DNA from: Aquibium microcysteis
GTDB lineage: Bacteria > Pseudomonadota > Alphaproteobacteria > Rhizobiales > Rhizobiaceae
Direction: 5' to 3'
Assembly (NCBI RefSeq): GCF_014495845.1
Contig: NZ_CP061080.1
Span: forward strand, 5,818,001 to 5,882,000
Length of the DNA stretch: 64,000 nt
Part shown: positions 55,997 to 64,000 of the stretch, piece after piece
Numbering within the stretch: position 1 is the stretch's first letter
How the letters are laid out: each line of letters starts with the position of its first letter
Notes under the pieces: generated by a model
The model's input: the letters and a program-made list of their open reading frames with translations, nothing else
Database searches by the model: none
Told to the model about the DNA's origin: nothing
Made by a program: the position numbers and the translations under genes

Positions 55997-56395
55997 ATGC
56001 TGTCGAGAGTGCCTTCCTCACCGTCCGCCGGCGACGATTCCTCCGACCAGAAGGTCGAGCCGGACGTCTGGGCCGGGTTTTCCGGCCGCAGGACGGAGGA
56101 CGTGATCGTCGAACTCGTCCTGCCGGCCTTGTCCTTCACCCCGAAGCCGGCGCCGACGGGCTCAGGCGAAGGCGCGCGTCCGGGGCTCTGGCCGATGCCG
56201 CCATCGTCCGCCGATGCCGACCGGGTCGCTGCCGTCTTCGGAGAGGCGAGGGAGCGACTGGGCGCGATGGGCATCTCCCGGGTCACCGAACTGCGCAGTG
56301 CCGGTTCGATGGTGGCACGCGTCGACCGCCGGCAACTGGGGCTGCTCGCCGCCCTGCCGTCGGTCCGCCGGATCTACCCCAACACCCCGCTGTGA
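55997..56395 (+). CDS. Small protein with I9-like propeptide/inhibitor domain, partner of the subtilase
   Basis: A 132-aa cytoplasmic protein. After a disordered N-terminus (about residues 1-60), the C-terminal half reads ADRVAAVFGEARERLGAMGI, then VTELRSAGSMVARVDRRQLG and LLAALPSVRRIYPNTPL. The last part matches the usual end of subtilase propeptides (hydrophobic ladder, then V-x-x-I-x-P/N) and the related segment inside the neighbouring protease. ATG 55997 has GGAG upstream; a GTG at 55898 overlapping the protease stop would extend it by 33 residues. Likely binds the protease active site as chaperone or inhibitor in trans. Confidence 0.65.
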   Translation: MLSRVPSSPSAGDDSSDQKVEPDVWAGFSGRRTEDVIVELVLPALSFTPKPAPTGSGEGARPGLWPMPPSSADADRVAAVFGEARERLGAMGISRVTELRSAGSMVARVDRRQLGLLAALPSVRRIYPNTPL

Positions 56396-56497
56396 GGTGA
56401 TCGCCCACGCCGGCGCCTTCCCCCTTCGCCGCGCGCGCGTCCGATGCAGGGAGGGTCGTCCGGACGATGGGCGGTGACCGGCGCCTTCATCTTGTGA

Positions 56498-56525
56498 TTG
56501 CAAGTTGCCGCGTCACGTGTACGAT
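56498..56525 (+). promoter_or_regulatory. Putative promoter of the DUF922 gene
   Basis: TTGCAA (56498-56503) and TACGAT (56520-56525) with 16-base spacing, 27 bases before the ATG at 56553. Confidence 0.35.
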
Positions 56526-56552
56526 GTGCCGCAGCAACGGGGGATGGTCAGG

Positions 56553-57155
56553 ATGTATCGGCTGGGAGCCGCAGTCGCCGCAGTGCTGTCTTTCCTCCTG
56601 TTCGTTGCATGGCCCGCCCAGGCCAAGACCCGCATCACCGAGAAGACCGAGTATTACGAAATCTCCGGCAGGACGGGCATGGAGCTTCTTCTGGACATGA
56701 ACCGGCGCGGCCCGCGCCAGGGCTTCCTGACGAAGGCCATCGCACAGACGCGCTACGAGACCCGGCCGGACGGCAAGTTCGTGCACGAGAAGGGTGTGTG
56801 CAGGATCAAGGGCGGCGGCGTCACCATGAAGATCACCTACGTCTACCCGAAGCCAAGAGGGACGCTCGACAAGGATCTCGGCCGGCGCTGGAAGCTCTTT
56901 CAGGCCGACAACGTCCGTCACGAGCAGACCCACGGCCGGATCGCCCGGGAACTCGCCAGCGAGGTCGATGCCTACGTTCGCGGCTTCGCCGTCAAGGATG
57001 GCCCTTCCTGCTGGAAGGCGCTGTCGCGCTTCGAGCGCGAGCTCCAGGCGTACTACACGCGAAACAAGAAGAAGCAGGCCGCATTCGACCTGAAGGAACA
57101 TCGCGACGGGGGGCCGGTCGACAAGAGCATCCGCATCCTGGTCGGCAAGCGCTAG
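56553..57155 (+). CDS. DUF922-family predicted secreted zinc protease
   Basis: A 200-aa precursor: signal peptide (GAAVAAVLSFLLFVAWPAQA, cleavage near residue 24), then the DUF922 domain with EKTEYYEISGRTGMELLLDM, a conserved Cys in EKGVCRIKGGG and the zinc-type motif RHEQTHGRIARELASEVDA (HExxH with E further on). Family members are described as predicted secreted metallopeptidases; activity is unproven. ATG 56553 has GGGGGA nine bases upstream. It sits beside the subtilase pair but has its own promoter. Confidence 0.85.
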   Translation: MYRLGAAVAAVLSFLLFVAWPAQAKTRITEKTEYYEISGRTGMELLLDMNRRGPRQGFLTKAIAQTRYETRPDGKFVHEKGVCRIKGGGVTMKITYVYPKPRGTLDKDLGRRWKLFQADNVRHEQTHGRIARELASEVDAYVRGFAVKDGPSCWKALSRFERELQAYYTRNKKKQAAFDLKEHRDGGPVDKSIRILVGKR

Positions 57156-57252
57156 AGCATGTCTCCCGGAAGGGGACACCCGTTTCGGGCGGACGACATC
57201 GCCAGGAACAACCACCTGAAGCGTGCGGAGCGACCTTGAAGGGTCGCGACGC
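57156..57252. repeat. Rhizobial-type extragenic palindromic element with hairpin
   Basis: Right after the DUF922 stop the sequence TAGAGCATGTCTCCCGGAA resembles the repeated intergenic element of Mesorhizobium-like genomes. Toward its end GCGT...GCGACC-TTGAAG-GGTCGC-G-ACGC (57221-57252) forms a nested hairpin. It lies between convergent genes and probably also terminates transcription in both directions. Confidence 0.45.
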
Positions 57253-57254
57253 GG

Positions 57255-58340
57255 CTAGGGGCGCTCGGGCATCCCTGCCGACGTCGTCCGGGCGGCATGC
57301 GGTCGGCGCGGAGAGGCGAGCCCCGCGACGGCGACGGTGCCGGGCGGCTGCTCCGGCCGCAGCGTGAACTCGACGAGAACCGGCAGGTGGTCGGAGCCGA
57401 CGCCCTCCAGGCGCCGTGCGTCGACCAGCAGCACCCCGGGCTTGGCCAGCACGTGATCGATCGGCAGTCCGAGCCAGCGCCGCAGCGCGTCGGGGGCCGA
57501 CCGCACGAGCCAGGTCGGCCCGAGACGCGGCACCGCCGTGAAACCGCCGGCGGCCGCGATCGTCCGCACCGACGCGCTCCAGTCGGCCGCGTTGAGATCG
57601 CCGGCGAGGAGCGCAGTGTCGCTGAGCGCGCCGAGAGTGGGCAGGAGCTCGCGGATCTGCCGGGGCTGTGCGAAGGGCCAGGGCCAGAGGAGGTGGAGGC
57701 TGGCGATCTCCACGGCGTGGCCGCCGAAATCCACCGTGACGAGGCCGAAGCGCCCGCCGAGGCCGCAGACGCCCATGTCGAGGAAGGGGCGGCGCGAGAG
57801 GATCAGCACGCTGCCCACCGACCGCTCGTCGGGGCAGTCGAGCCGGTGCGGGTAGGCCGCCGAGATCGCCTGCAGGCTCTGCCGCCAGGCCGGCGAGGCC
57901 TCGTTCAGCGTCACCACGTCCGGCCGCGTGCGCCCGATCAGCGACAGCACGCGCGCGGGATCGGGATGGTCGTAGCGCATGTTGAGCTGCAGCAGCCGGT
58001 AGCGCGGGCCGGCGACATCGCTCGCGGCAGCCGGCGTGGCGCCATGAAAGGGCGCGAGACTCGACGTCGTGGCGAAGGCACCGATCGCGAGCAGCAGTCC
58101 GGCCGCACCGTGCAGCCATTGCCGCGTCGCCAGGAGAAGCAGGCAGGCCATCGCCAGCAGCACCGCGAGATGCGCGCGGAAATGGGAGAAGGCGTCGAAC
58201 GCCGGATGCAGCCGGCCGAGCAGGCCGGCGACCAGCGGCAGCGAGATCGCCAGCGCCAGGAGCAGGGCGGCTGTCTTGACGGGGCCGGAGGCGGCGAGGA
58301 CACGGAAGCGGAGCATCGCGATGCGGTGCTCCGCAATCAT
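57255..58340 (-). CDS. Membrane-anchored endonuclease/exonuclease/phosphatase (EEP) family protein
   Basis: A 361-aa protein with three N-terminal membrane segments (about residues 22-42, 58-72, 76-96) and a periplasmic EEP domain: RYRLLQLNMRYDHPDP, VVTLNEASPAW (metal Glu), ALLAGDLNAADWS and the closing GVGSDHLPVLVEF. Such domains hydrolyse phosphodiesters in nucleic acids, lipids or sugar phosphates; substrate unknown. The start may be ATG 58340 or, with a better GGAG, 58316. It follows amn in the same direction, 18 bases away. Confidence 0.9.
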   Translation of the reverse strand: MIAEHRIAMLRFRVLAASGPVKTAALLLALAISLPLVAGLLGRLHPAFDAFSHFRAHLAVLLAMACLLLLATRQWLHGAAGLLLAIGAFATTSSLAPFHGATPAAASDVAGPRYRLLQLNMRYDHPDPARVLSLIGRTRPDVVTLNEASPAWRQSLQAISAAYPHRLDCPDERSVGSVLILSRRPFLDMGVCGLGGRFGLVTVDFGGHAVEIASLHLLWPWPFAQPRQIRELLPTLGALSDTALLAGDLNAADWSASVRTIAAAGGFTAVPRLGPTWLVRSAPDALRRWLGLPIDHVLAKPGVLLVDARRLEGVGSDHLPVLVEFTLRPEQPPGTVAVAGLASPRRPHAARTTSAGMPERP

Positions 58341-58358
58341 GACCGTTTCAAGAAGCCG

Positions 58359-59858
58359 CTACTGGAACGCCGTCTCCGAGAAGCTGCGCAGCTTGCGCGA
58401 ATGCAGCCGTTCGACCGGCATGGCGGCCAGCCGCTCCATCGCCTTCATGCCGATGATCAGGTGCTGGGCGACCTGGCGCTTGTAGAAGTCGGTCGCCATG
58501 CCGGGCAGCTTCAGTTCCCCGTGCAGCGGCTTGTCGGACACGCACAGCAGCGTGCCGTAGGGCACGCGGAAGCGGAAGCCGTTGGCCGCGATGGTCGCCG
58601 ACTCCATGTCGAGGGCGATGGCGCGCGACTGCGACAGCCGCTGCACCGGGCCGCGCTGGTCGCGCAGCTCCCAGTTGCGGTTGTCGATCGTGGCGACGGT
58701 GCCGGTGCGCATGATGCGCTTCAGGTCGTAGCCGGACAGCCCGGTCACCTCCGCCACCGCCTCCTGCAGCGCCACCTGCACCTCGGCCAGCGCCGGGATC
58801 GGCACCCACACCGGAAGGTCGTCGTCGAGAACGTGGTCCTCGCGCACATAGGCGTGCGCCAGCACGTAGTCGCCCAGCGCCTGGGTGTTGCGCAGGCCCG
58901 CGCAATGGCCGAGCATCAGCCAGGCATGGGGCCTCAGCACCGCGATGTGGTCGGTGATGGTCTTGGCGTTGGACGGGCCGACGCCGATGTTGACCATCGT
59001 GATGCCGCCGTGGTCGGGCCGCGTCAGGTGATAGGCCGGCATCTGCGGCATGCGGGCAATCGCGACCGGGTTCTCCTCCGGCTCGCCGGGCAGGGTGACG
59101 ATGTTGCCGGGCTCCACGAAGCTCGCATAGCCCTCGCCGCCGCGCGCCATCATGCCCCGCGCCAGCGCCACGAACTCGTCGATGTAGAACTGGTAGTTGG
59201 TGAACAGCACGAAGTTCTGGAAATGCGACGGGCTCGTCGCCGTGTAGTGCGAAAGCCGGTGCAGCGAATAGTCGATGCGCTGTGCGGTGAACGGCGCCAG
59301 CGGCGACGGCTCTCCGGGTGCCGGTTCGTAAGTGCCGTTGGCGATGTGGTCGTCGGTGCCGTTGAGATCCGGCACGTCGAAGATGTCGCGCAGCGGCCGC
59401 TTGATGCGGTCGGCGACGGAGGCCTCCACGTGGGTGCCTTCGAGGAAGGCGAAGTGGACGGGGATCGGCGTCTCCGATTCGCCCACGGTGATCGGCACGC
59501 CGTGATTGCGGATGATGTGCCTGAACTGTTCGGTGAGGTAGCTCTCGAACAGGTCGGGCCGGGTGATGGTCGTCGCGTAGTGGCCGGGCGAGGGCATATG
59601 GCCGTAGGCCAGGCGGGTGTCGACCGGATCGTAGCTCGCCACCGTGACGCTGACCTCGGGATAGCAGGCCCTGAAGCGCCGGTCCGGTGCGCCCGAACTC
59701 GACAGGCCGTTGAAGGCCTCGCGCAGGAAGGTGGTGTTGCGGTCGTAGAGCGTCTTCAGTGCGGCGACGGCCTCTTCGGCGGTCGTGAAGCTCTGGCGGG
59801 CATAGGGCTCCGGCCGGTCGATCGTGGCGATGGCTCGTGGGTAGATTCGCTTTTCCAT
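58359..59858 (-). CDS. amn: AMP nucleosidase
   Basis: A 499-aa enzyme splitting AMP into adenine and ribose 5-phosphate, regulating adenylate pools. The C-terminal nucleoside phosphorylase-like domain has NIGVGPSNAKTITDHIAVL, LMLGHCAGLRNTQALGDYV, and DMESATIAANGFRFRVPYGT with the catalytic Asp region. The N-terminal regulatory domain is complete. It lies behind a perfect TATAAT with only five bases to the ATG, so the mRNA may be leaderless. Confidence 0.97.
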   Translation of the reverse strand: MEKRIYPRAIATIDRPEPYARQSFTTAEEAVAALKTLYDRNTTFLREAFNGLSSSGAPDRRFRACYPEVSVTVASYDPVDTRLAYGHMPSPGHYATTITRPDLFESYLTEQFRHIIRNHGVPITVGESETPIPVHFAFLEGTHVEASVADRIKRPLRDIFDVPDLNGTDDHIANGTYEPAPGEPSPLAPFTAQRIDYSLHRLSHYTATSPSHFQNFVLFTNYQFYIDEFVALARGMMARGGEGYASFVEPGNIVTLPGEPEENPVAIARMPQMPAYHLTRPDHGGITMVNIGVGPSNAKTITDHIAVLRPHAWLMLGHCAGLRNTQALGDYVLAHAYVREDHVLDDDLPVWVPIPALAEVQVALQEAVAEVTGLSGYDLKRIMRTGTVATIDNRNWELRDQRGPVQRLSQSRAIALDMESATIAANGFRFRVPYGTLLCVSDKPLHGELKLPGMATDFYKRQVAQHLIIGMKAMERLAAMPVERLHSRKLRSFSETAFQ

Positions 59859-59863
59859 GTCCC

Positions 59864-59869
59864 ATTATA
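59864..59869 (-). promoter_or_regulatory. Perfect -10 box (TATAAT) abutting the amn start
   Basis: On the minus strand TATAAT is followed by GGGAC and the ATG of amn. With initiation seven or so bases after the box, transcription begins at the start codon. The -35 region is weak (TCGCAC at 17-base spacing). Confidence 0.5.
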
Positions 59870-59918
59870 GGGATCGGATCGTGACAGTGCGAGGGGGCAG
59901 GCCCACCGCAAGATCGGA

Positions 59919-60119
59919 TTATCGGGCGCGTTGCAGGCCGAACACGATCACCAGCCCCGCTCCGCTGGAGCGCTGGATCTCGCTGCCCACGAACCGGCCG
60001 CCATCCTCCTCGCCGCCGGCCAGCGCCAGCATCGGCGCCGACAGGAGCGCCAGCACGAGGGCGATCCGGGCGATCGCCGTGCCGGGCGAGAAGCGGTGAA
60101 CGGGAAGCTGGGTGGTCAT
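59919..60119 (-). CDS. Small exported or membrane protein, 66 aa
   Basis: The N-terminus has a signal-like hydrophobic stretch (AIARIALVLALLSAPMLALA, residues 15-34) followed by an acidic GGEEDGG and a second hydrophobic run (AGLVIVFGL). No family recognised. The start site is weak (GAAAG). It lies 48 bases after the other small membrane gene in the same direction, suggesting a two-gene unit. Confidence 0.5.
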   Translation of the reverse strand: MTTQLPVHRFSPGTAIARIALVLALLSAPMLALAGGEEDGGRFVGSEIQRSSGAGLVIVFGLQRAR

Positions 60120-60167
60120 CGGATCGGCTTTCGGAATTGTTCGGGCATCGGTGCGGTTGGCAGGGCG

Positions 60168-60335
60168 TCAGCGCCGGGGCGGCCGGCAGACCAGCCCCTC
60201 TTCGAAGACGCAGGGAATGAACAGGCCGATCTCCCAGGACAGGGCGCTCCGGCTGGTGCCGGCCACCACGACGGCCAGTGCCGCACCGGCGGCGAGGACG
60301 CTCAGGCTGGCGATCACGAGGCGTCTGGCATGCAT
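60168..60335 (-). CDS. Small membrane protein, 55 aa
   Basis: One hydrophobic segment (VIASLSVLAAGAALAVVVAG, residues 7-26) and a short C-terminal domain with two Cys (IPCVFEEGLVCRPPRR), possibly a periplasmic disulfide. The ATG at 60335 has GGAGGG nine bases upstream. Unknown function; divergent from the glutathione transferase gene. Confidence 0.6.
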   Translation of the reverse strand: MHARRLVIASLSVLAAGAALAVVVAGTSRSALSWEIGLFIPCVFEEGLVCRPPRR

Positions 60336-60505
60336 GGCTTGTCCCTCCATGCTGCCGTTTTCGCACGGCCGGACTGAACCGCGGCTGAGGGGGCCGTTCA
60401 TGAGGCGTTCAAACACGTTAAGATGAGCGCTGGACCACCGAAGCGGCCTTGCCTTCGAGCCCCGGAGGGCCTTTCTTGGCGCCGATGCGAACAACGGAGG
60501 GATGC

Positions 60506-61210
60506 ATGGCCACCCAGACCACACCGATCGATCTCTACTACTGGCCGACGCCGAACGGCTGGAAGATCACCATCATGCTCGAGGAACTCGGCGTTCCCTA
60601 CGAGGTAAAGTTCGTCAACATCGGCAAGGGCGAGCAGTTCGAGCCATCCTTCCTGGCGATCGCGCCCAACAACCGCATGCCGGCCATCGTCGATCCGGAG
60701 GGCCCGGGTGGCGAACCCATCTCGGTCTTCGAGTCGGGCGCCATCCTGCAATATCTGGGCCGCAAGTTCGGCCGCTTCTATCCGGCCGACGAGCGCGCCC
60801 GCGTGGCGGTGGACGAGTGGCTGTTCTGGCAGATGGGCGGGCTCGGGCCGATGGCCGGGCAGACGCACCACTTCCGCCAGTACGCGCCGGAAAAGGTGCC
60901 CTACGCGATCGACCGCTACACCAACGAGGTGAACCGGCTCTACGGCGTCATGAACCGGCGGCTCGCCGACCGCGACTTCCTCGCCGGCGACTATTCGATC
61001 GCCGACATGGCCTGCGTGGGCTGGGTGAAGCCCTACAAGAACCAGGGGCAGGAGATCGACGACTTCCCGAACCTCAAGCGCTGGTTCGAGACGGTGATGG
61101 CGCGGCCCGCCGTCGAGCGGGGCATGGCCATCGGCCAGGAGCACCGCCGCAACCTCGCCGACGACAAGGAAGCGCAGAAGATCCTGTTCGGCCAGAAGGC
61201 CCGCGCCTGA
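60506..61210 (+). CDS. Glutathione S-transferase family protein (YfcG/Ure2p-like)
   Basis: A 234-aa enzyme. The thioredoxin-like N-domain has DLYYWPTPNGWKITIMLEEL with the Thr/Asn active site of the Nu-class, the cis-Pro region NNRMPAIVDPEGPGGEPI and ESGAILQYLGRK. The C-terminal helical domain has YSIADMACVGWVKPYKNQGQ. Members reduce disulfide bonds using glutathione. ATG 60506 has GGAGGG five bases upstream. A bidirectional terminator follows. Confidence 0.95.
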   Translation: MATQTTPIDLYYWPTPNGWKITIMLEELGVPYEVKFVNIGKGEQFEPSFLAIAPNNRMPAIVDPEGPGGEPISVFESGAILQYLGRKFGRFYPADERARVAVDEWLFWQMGGLGPMAGQTHHFRQYAPEKVPYAIDRYTNEVNRLYGVMNRRLADRDFLAGDYSIADMACVGWVKPYKNQGQEIDDFPNLKRWFETVMARPAVERGMAIGQEHRRNLADDKEAQKILFGQKARA

Positions 61211-61236
61211 CGGCCGGCCCGTCGGGTCCACGAAAA

Positions 61237-61268
61237 AGCCCGGGCGACGCCGACGCGTCGCCCGGGCT
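61237..61268. terminator. Bidirectional terminator between convergent genes
   Basis: A perfect 14-pair stem (61237-61250 with 61255-61268) and four-base loop. On the minus strand it is followed by TTTTTCG, a good terminator for the DUF2147 gene. On the plus strand the tail (TCTGTT) is weaker, serving the glutathione transferase gene. Confidence 0.88.
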
Positions 61269-61301
61269 TCTGTTCAGGGCCGGTGCTGGCGGGATCGACC
61301 G

Positions 61302-61643
61302 CTACAGCTTCGACCAGGTCTGCGACTTGCAGAAGATCGCCGCCACGCAGCCCTTCATCGTCAGCGATGCGCCGGACAGCTTTCCGGTGCCGCTGTAGGT
61401 CTTGTCCTCGGTCGGATCGGTGATCGAGCCCTTGTAGGCGTTGGCGCCGTTCAGGCTCATCTTGCCGATCTGCTTGCCGGCAAATTTGCCCGTCTTCAGC
61501 TTGATGCAGAAGGCCTCTCCACAGGGGGCGATCACGGCCGTCTCGCCGGACGCGGTCTTCCAGTTGCCTTCGATCGGGTCGGCGAATGCCGCTCCGGCCG
61601 ACACGAGCACCGCCGCTGCGGTCAGTGCGAAAATGCGCTTCAT
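61302..61643 (-). CDS. DUF2147-family exported protein
   Basis: A 113-aa precursor with signal peptide (IFALTAAAVLVSAGAAFA, cleavage near residue 21). The DUF2147 domain follows: DPIEGNWKTASGETAVIAPC, FCIKLKTGKFAGKQIGKMS and SLTMKGCVAAIFCKSQTW, with four cysteines likely in disulfides. Periplasmic; function unknown, often in stress responses. The ATG at 61643 follows GGAGAGGACATC. Confidence 0.93.
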   Translation of the reverse strand: MKRIFALTAAAVLVSAGAAFADPIEGNWKTASGETAVIAPCGEAFCIKLKTGKFAGKQIGKMSLNGANAYKGSITDPTEDKTYSGTGKLSGASLTMKGCVAAIFCKSQTWSKL

Positions 61644-62072
61644 GATGTCCTCTCCTTCATCTGGTCGGCCGCAGGGCCGGCGAAAGCTTACGCGAACGTC
61701 AACGTAAACCAATGCGACGAAGCGCGGAAGCGGTGTCCCAGCGGAAGGCCGGGGAAATTTTCGGCGGGCTCTGCCGCCGTCGCGGGGCCGATGCGACCGA
61801 TGCGGCGGCAGCCGACCGTTTCGCAGGGTTAGCGAAGGGTTTCGACGGGTGCGGCGCATTTGACGCGAATTTTCCGCGAATCCGCGGAACTCCGCGATTC
61901 CCATCCTTAACGGTTTCTCGCCTTTACCTCTTGTTTTAGTTTTGTTTTCGTCGAGTTAAGCAAGCCATTTAACGACGGATTCAAGGCTTCCCGGCATCCT
62001 GTGAAGCATCGGAAGAACAGCGGAAGACGACAAAAGGCCGCCGCTTCCACGAGACCAACGGGGACTGGAACA
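61644..62072. other. Divergent intergenic region
   Basis: About 430 bases without a supported gene. It carries a LiuR-like half-palindrome, a perfect hairpin TCCGCG-AATC-CGCGGA (61873-61888) embedded in repeats of CGCGAATT-like sequence, and a T-rich tract (61921-61950) that may be the promoter region of the Sel1 gene (TTGTTT at 61942). Confidence 0.45.
61694..61709. promoter_or_regulatory. Second LiuR-like site, upstream of the DUF2147 gene
   Basis: Read on the minus strand, GTTTACGTTGACGTTC matches the left half and centre of the LiuR-type operator (TTTACGTT-ACGTAAA); the right half is imperfect. It lies 51 bases upstream of the DUF2147 start. Confidence 0.35.
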
Positions 62073-62339
62073 ATGGCACGCTTCGAAATGCTCGACGCCG
62101 GTTTCGGCGACATCGGAAACAACGCCCAGGCCGACATTCTCTTCGAACTCGGCATGATGTACGCCACCGGCCGCGACTGCGAAGTCGACATGGTCGCCGC
62201 GCACAAATGGTTCAACATCGCCGCGATCAAGGGCTCCGACCGTGCGGCCCGGCTGCGCGGAGAGGTGGCCGCCTCGATGAGCAAGCTGGAGATCGCCCGG
62301 GCGCTCCGCGAGGCCCGCGAGTGGATGACGATGCACTGA
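62073..62339 (+). CDS. Sel1-repeat protein, 88 aa
   Basis: A small helical-repeat protein: ADILFELGMMYATGRDCEVD and MVAAHKWFNIAAIKGSDRAA form one full Sel1 repeat and part of a second. No signal. Sel1 proteins are protein-protein adaptors. ATG 62073 was chosen because the family N-terminus (MARFEMLDAG) begins here, with a weak GGA before it. Confidence 0.85.
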   Translation: MARFEMLDAGFGDIGNNAQADILFELGMMYATGRDCEVDMVAAHKWFNIAAIKGSDRAARLRGEVAASMSKLEIARALREAREWMTMH

Positions 62340-62526
62340 CGGCGCGTCGCGGTCGGGGCAGGCACGGCGGGCTTCGCGCGCCGCCGCGGATCGATAGAAA
62401 TTTATCCGCTGCGCACGTCCTGCGTTAAGGATTGGGATACGAACGGTATCGGACAAGTGGGTCAGGGAGTGCGGGAGAAGACGGATCGTCGTGGTTGAAG
62501 GACAGCGCGACGGACGGCCGCCACCA

Positions 62527-62563
62527 AAACCGCGCCGGCTCCGAGGGGAGGCCGGCGCGGTTT
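62527..62563. terminator. Bidirectional hairpin between the Sel1 gene and the mccA-like gene
   Basis: AAACCGCGCCGGC (62527-62539) pairs with GCCGGCGCGGTTT (62551-62563) around an 11-base loop; T-runs lie on both sides depending on strand. It can stop transcription from both convergent genes. The rest of 62340-62755 holds only the HigB remnant. Confidence 0.75.
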
Positions 62564-62565
62564 CG

Positions 62566-62705
62566 CTTTCTGCGGGATGTCGCGGTCGAAGTGACAGCCC
62601 GGGAGGCTCCGAACTTGCGCCTCGTCAGGCCGCGTCGAGCGGCCGGATGCGCCTCTCGATCTCGAACAGTCGTTTCGTATCGCGATCTGCAAGGGAGCGG
62701 ATCAT
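62566..62705 (-). pseudogene. Remnant of a HigB/RelE-type toxin gene
   Basis: On the minus strand from ATG 62705 the sequence reads MIRSLADRDTKRLFE, then a shortened IERRIRPLDAA and a stop. One base further, in the next frame, it continues DEAQVRSLPGCHFD. These pieces match in order the start (MIRSFxDxxTxxLF), middle (LRxLDAA) and the PPGNxLEAL region of HigB toxins. An internal deletion and a frameshift are implied, and the C-terminal half and the antitoxin gene are missing. Confidence 0.5.
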
Positions 62706-62755
62706 ATGATGCTCTTTTCCGCTTGGGGTACTCCGTCAGGCGGAATGGCAGAGAT

Positions 62756-64000
<1,245 letters not shown>

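Noticed and set aside
57297..59870. Open frame of 857 codons on the plus strand across the EEP and amn genes
   Set aside because: It is antisense to two well-supported genes and has low-complexity Arg/Gly/His composition typical of shadow frames in GC-rich DNA.
62491..62709. 72-codon plus-strand frame
   Set aside because: It crosses the terminator hairpin and the HigB remnant in antisense and has Arg/Gly-rich shadow composition.

Overview
The window is GC-rich (roughly two-thirds G+C) alphaproteobacterial chromosome, most likely Hyphomicrobiales (Rhizobiales), Phyllobacteriaceae-like. The main reason is gene order: feuP-feuQ, then the ccmIEFH (cycHJKL) cytochrome c maturation operon, degP, a response regulator/kinase pair, glnE, a PAS histidine kinase and pepN is the arrangement I associate with Sinorhizobium and Mesorhizobium. 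This is inference from gene content; no 16S or other marker gene is present. I see no tRNA, rRNA, CRISPR array, integrase, transposase or replication origin.

Layout. 0-1 kb: two small unknown genes on the minus strand. 1.3-3.9 kb: a two-gene operon of a double-domain KaiC-like ATPase and an HWE-family histidine kinase. 4.1-21.4 kb: a complete RcGTA-type gene transfer agent (GTA) cluster in canonical order: small and large terminase, portal, g3.5-like membrane protein, prohead protease, HK97-fold capsid, adaptor, stopper, tail terminator, tail tube, two tail-assembly chaperone-like genes, tape measure, g12, hub, NlpC/P60 peptidase and the 1300-residue megatron. It has unusual additions: a 65-residue membrane protein gene on the opposite strand (7.9 kb), a tiny Arg-rich gene between g7 and g8, a two-gene insert of a membrane protein and a sugar-type O-acyltransferase with its own promoter (12.1-13.5 kb), and a holin-like gene just after the megatron (21.5 kb). 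The tail chaperone gene g10.1 lacks a start codon before its conserved motif and lies in the -1 frame of g10.

21.8-37.4 kb: housekeeping and envelope genes on the plus strand: feuPQ, a surface lipoprotein, ccmIEFH, an alpha/beta-hydrolase-OsmC fusion, degP behind a hairpin that covers its ribosome site, a two-component pair, and glnE. 37.5-42.8 kb: a PAS kinase and aminopeptidase N on the minus strand. 43-47.6 kb: an orphan molybdenum hydroxylase subunit, an EamA transporter, and an XRE regulator divergent from a small membrane protein with a palindrome between them. 47.7-50.5 kb: an HD-like protein and two GT2 glycosyltransferases. 50.5-54.1 kb: an iron-sulfur-less uracil-DNA glycosylase, an exported protein and ETF-quinone oxidoreductase behind a LiuR-like palindrome.

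54.2-57.2 kb: a small accessory island holding an intracellular-type subtilase, a separate gene for a second propeptide-like (I9-like) domain, and a DUF922 secreted zinc peptidase. 57.2-64 kb: an EEP-family phosphodiesterase, AMP nucleosidase, two small membrane or exported proteins, a glutathione transferase, a DUF2147 protein, a Sel1 protein, a decayed HigB toxin remnant, and the C-terminal part of the biotin subunit of methylcrotonyl-CoA carboxylase, which runs off the window.

The most interesting parts are the modified GTA cluster, with its possible -1 frameshift and inserted genes, and the subtilase with a split, duplicated propeptide. Several genes (ccmI, amn, the regulator after degP) have a -10 box only 5-7 bases before the start codon and no ribosome site, which suggests leaderless mRNAs.
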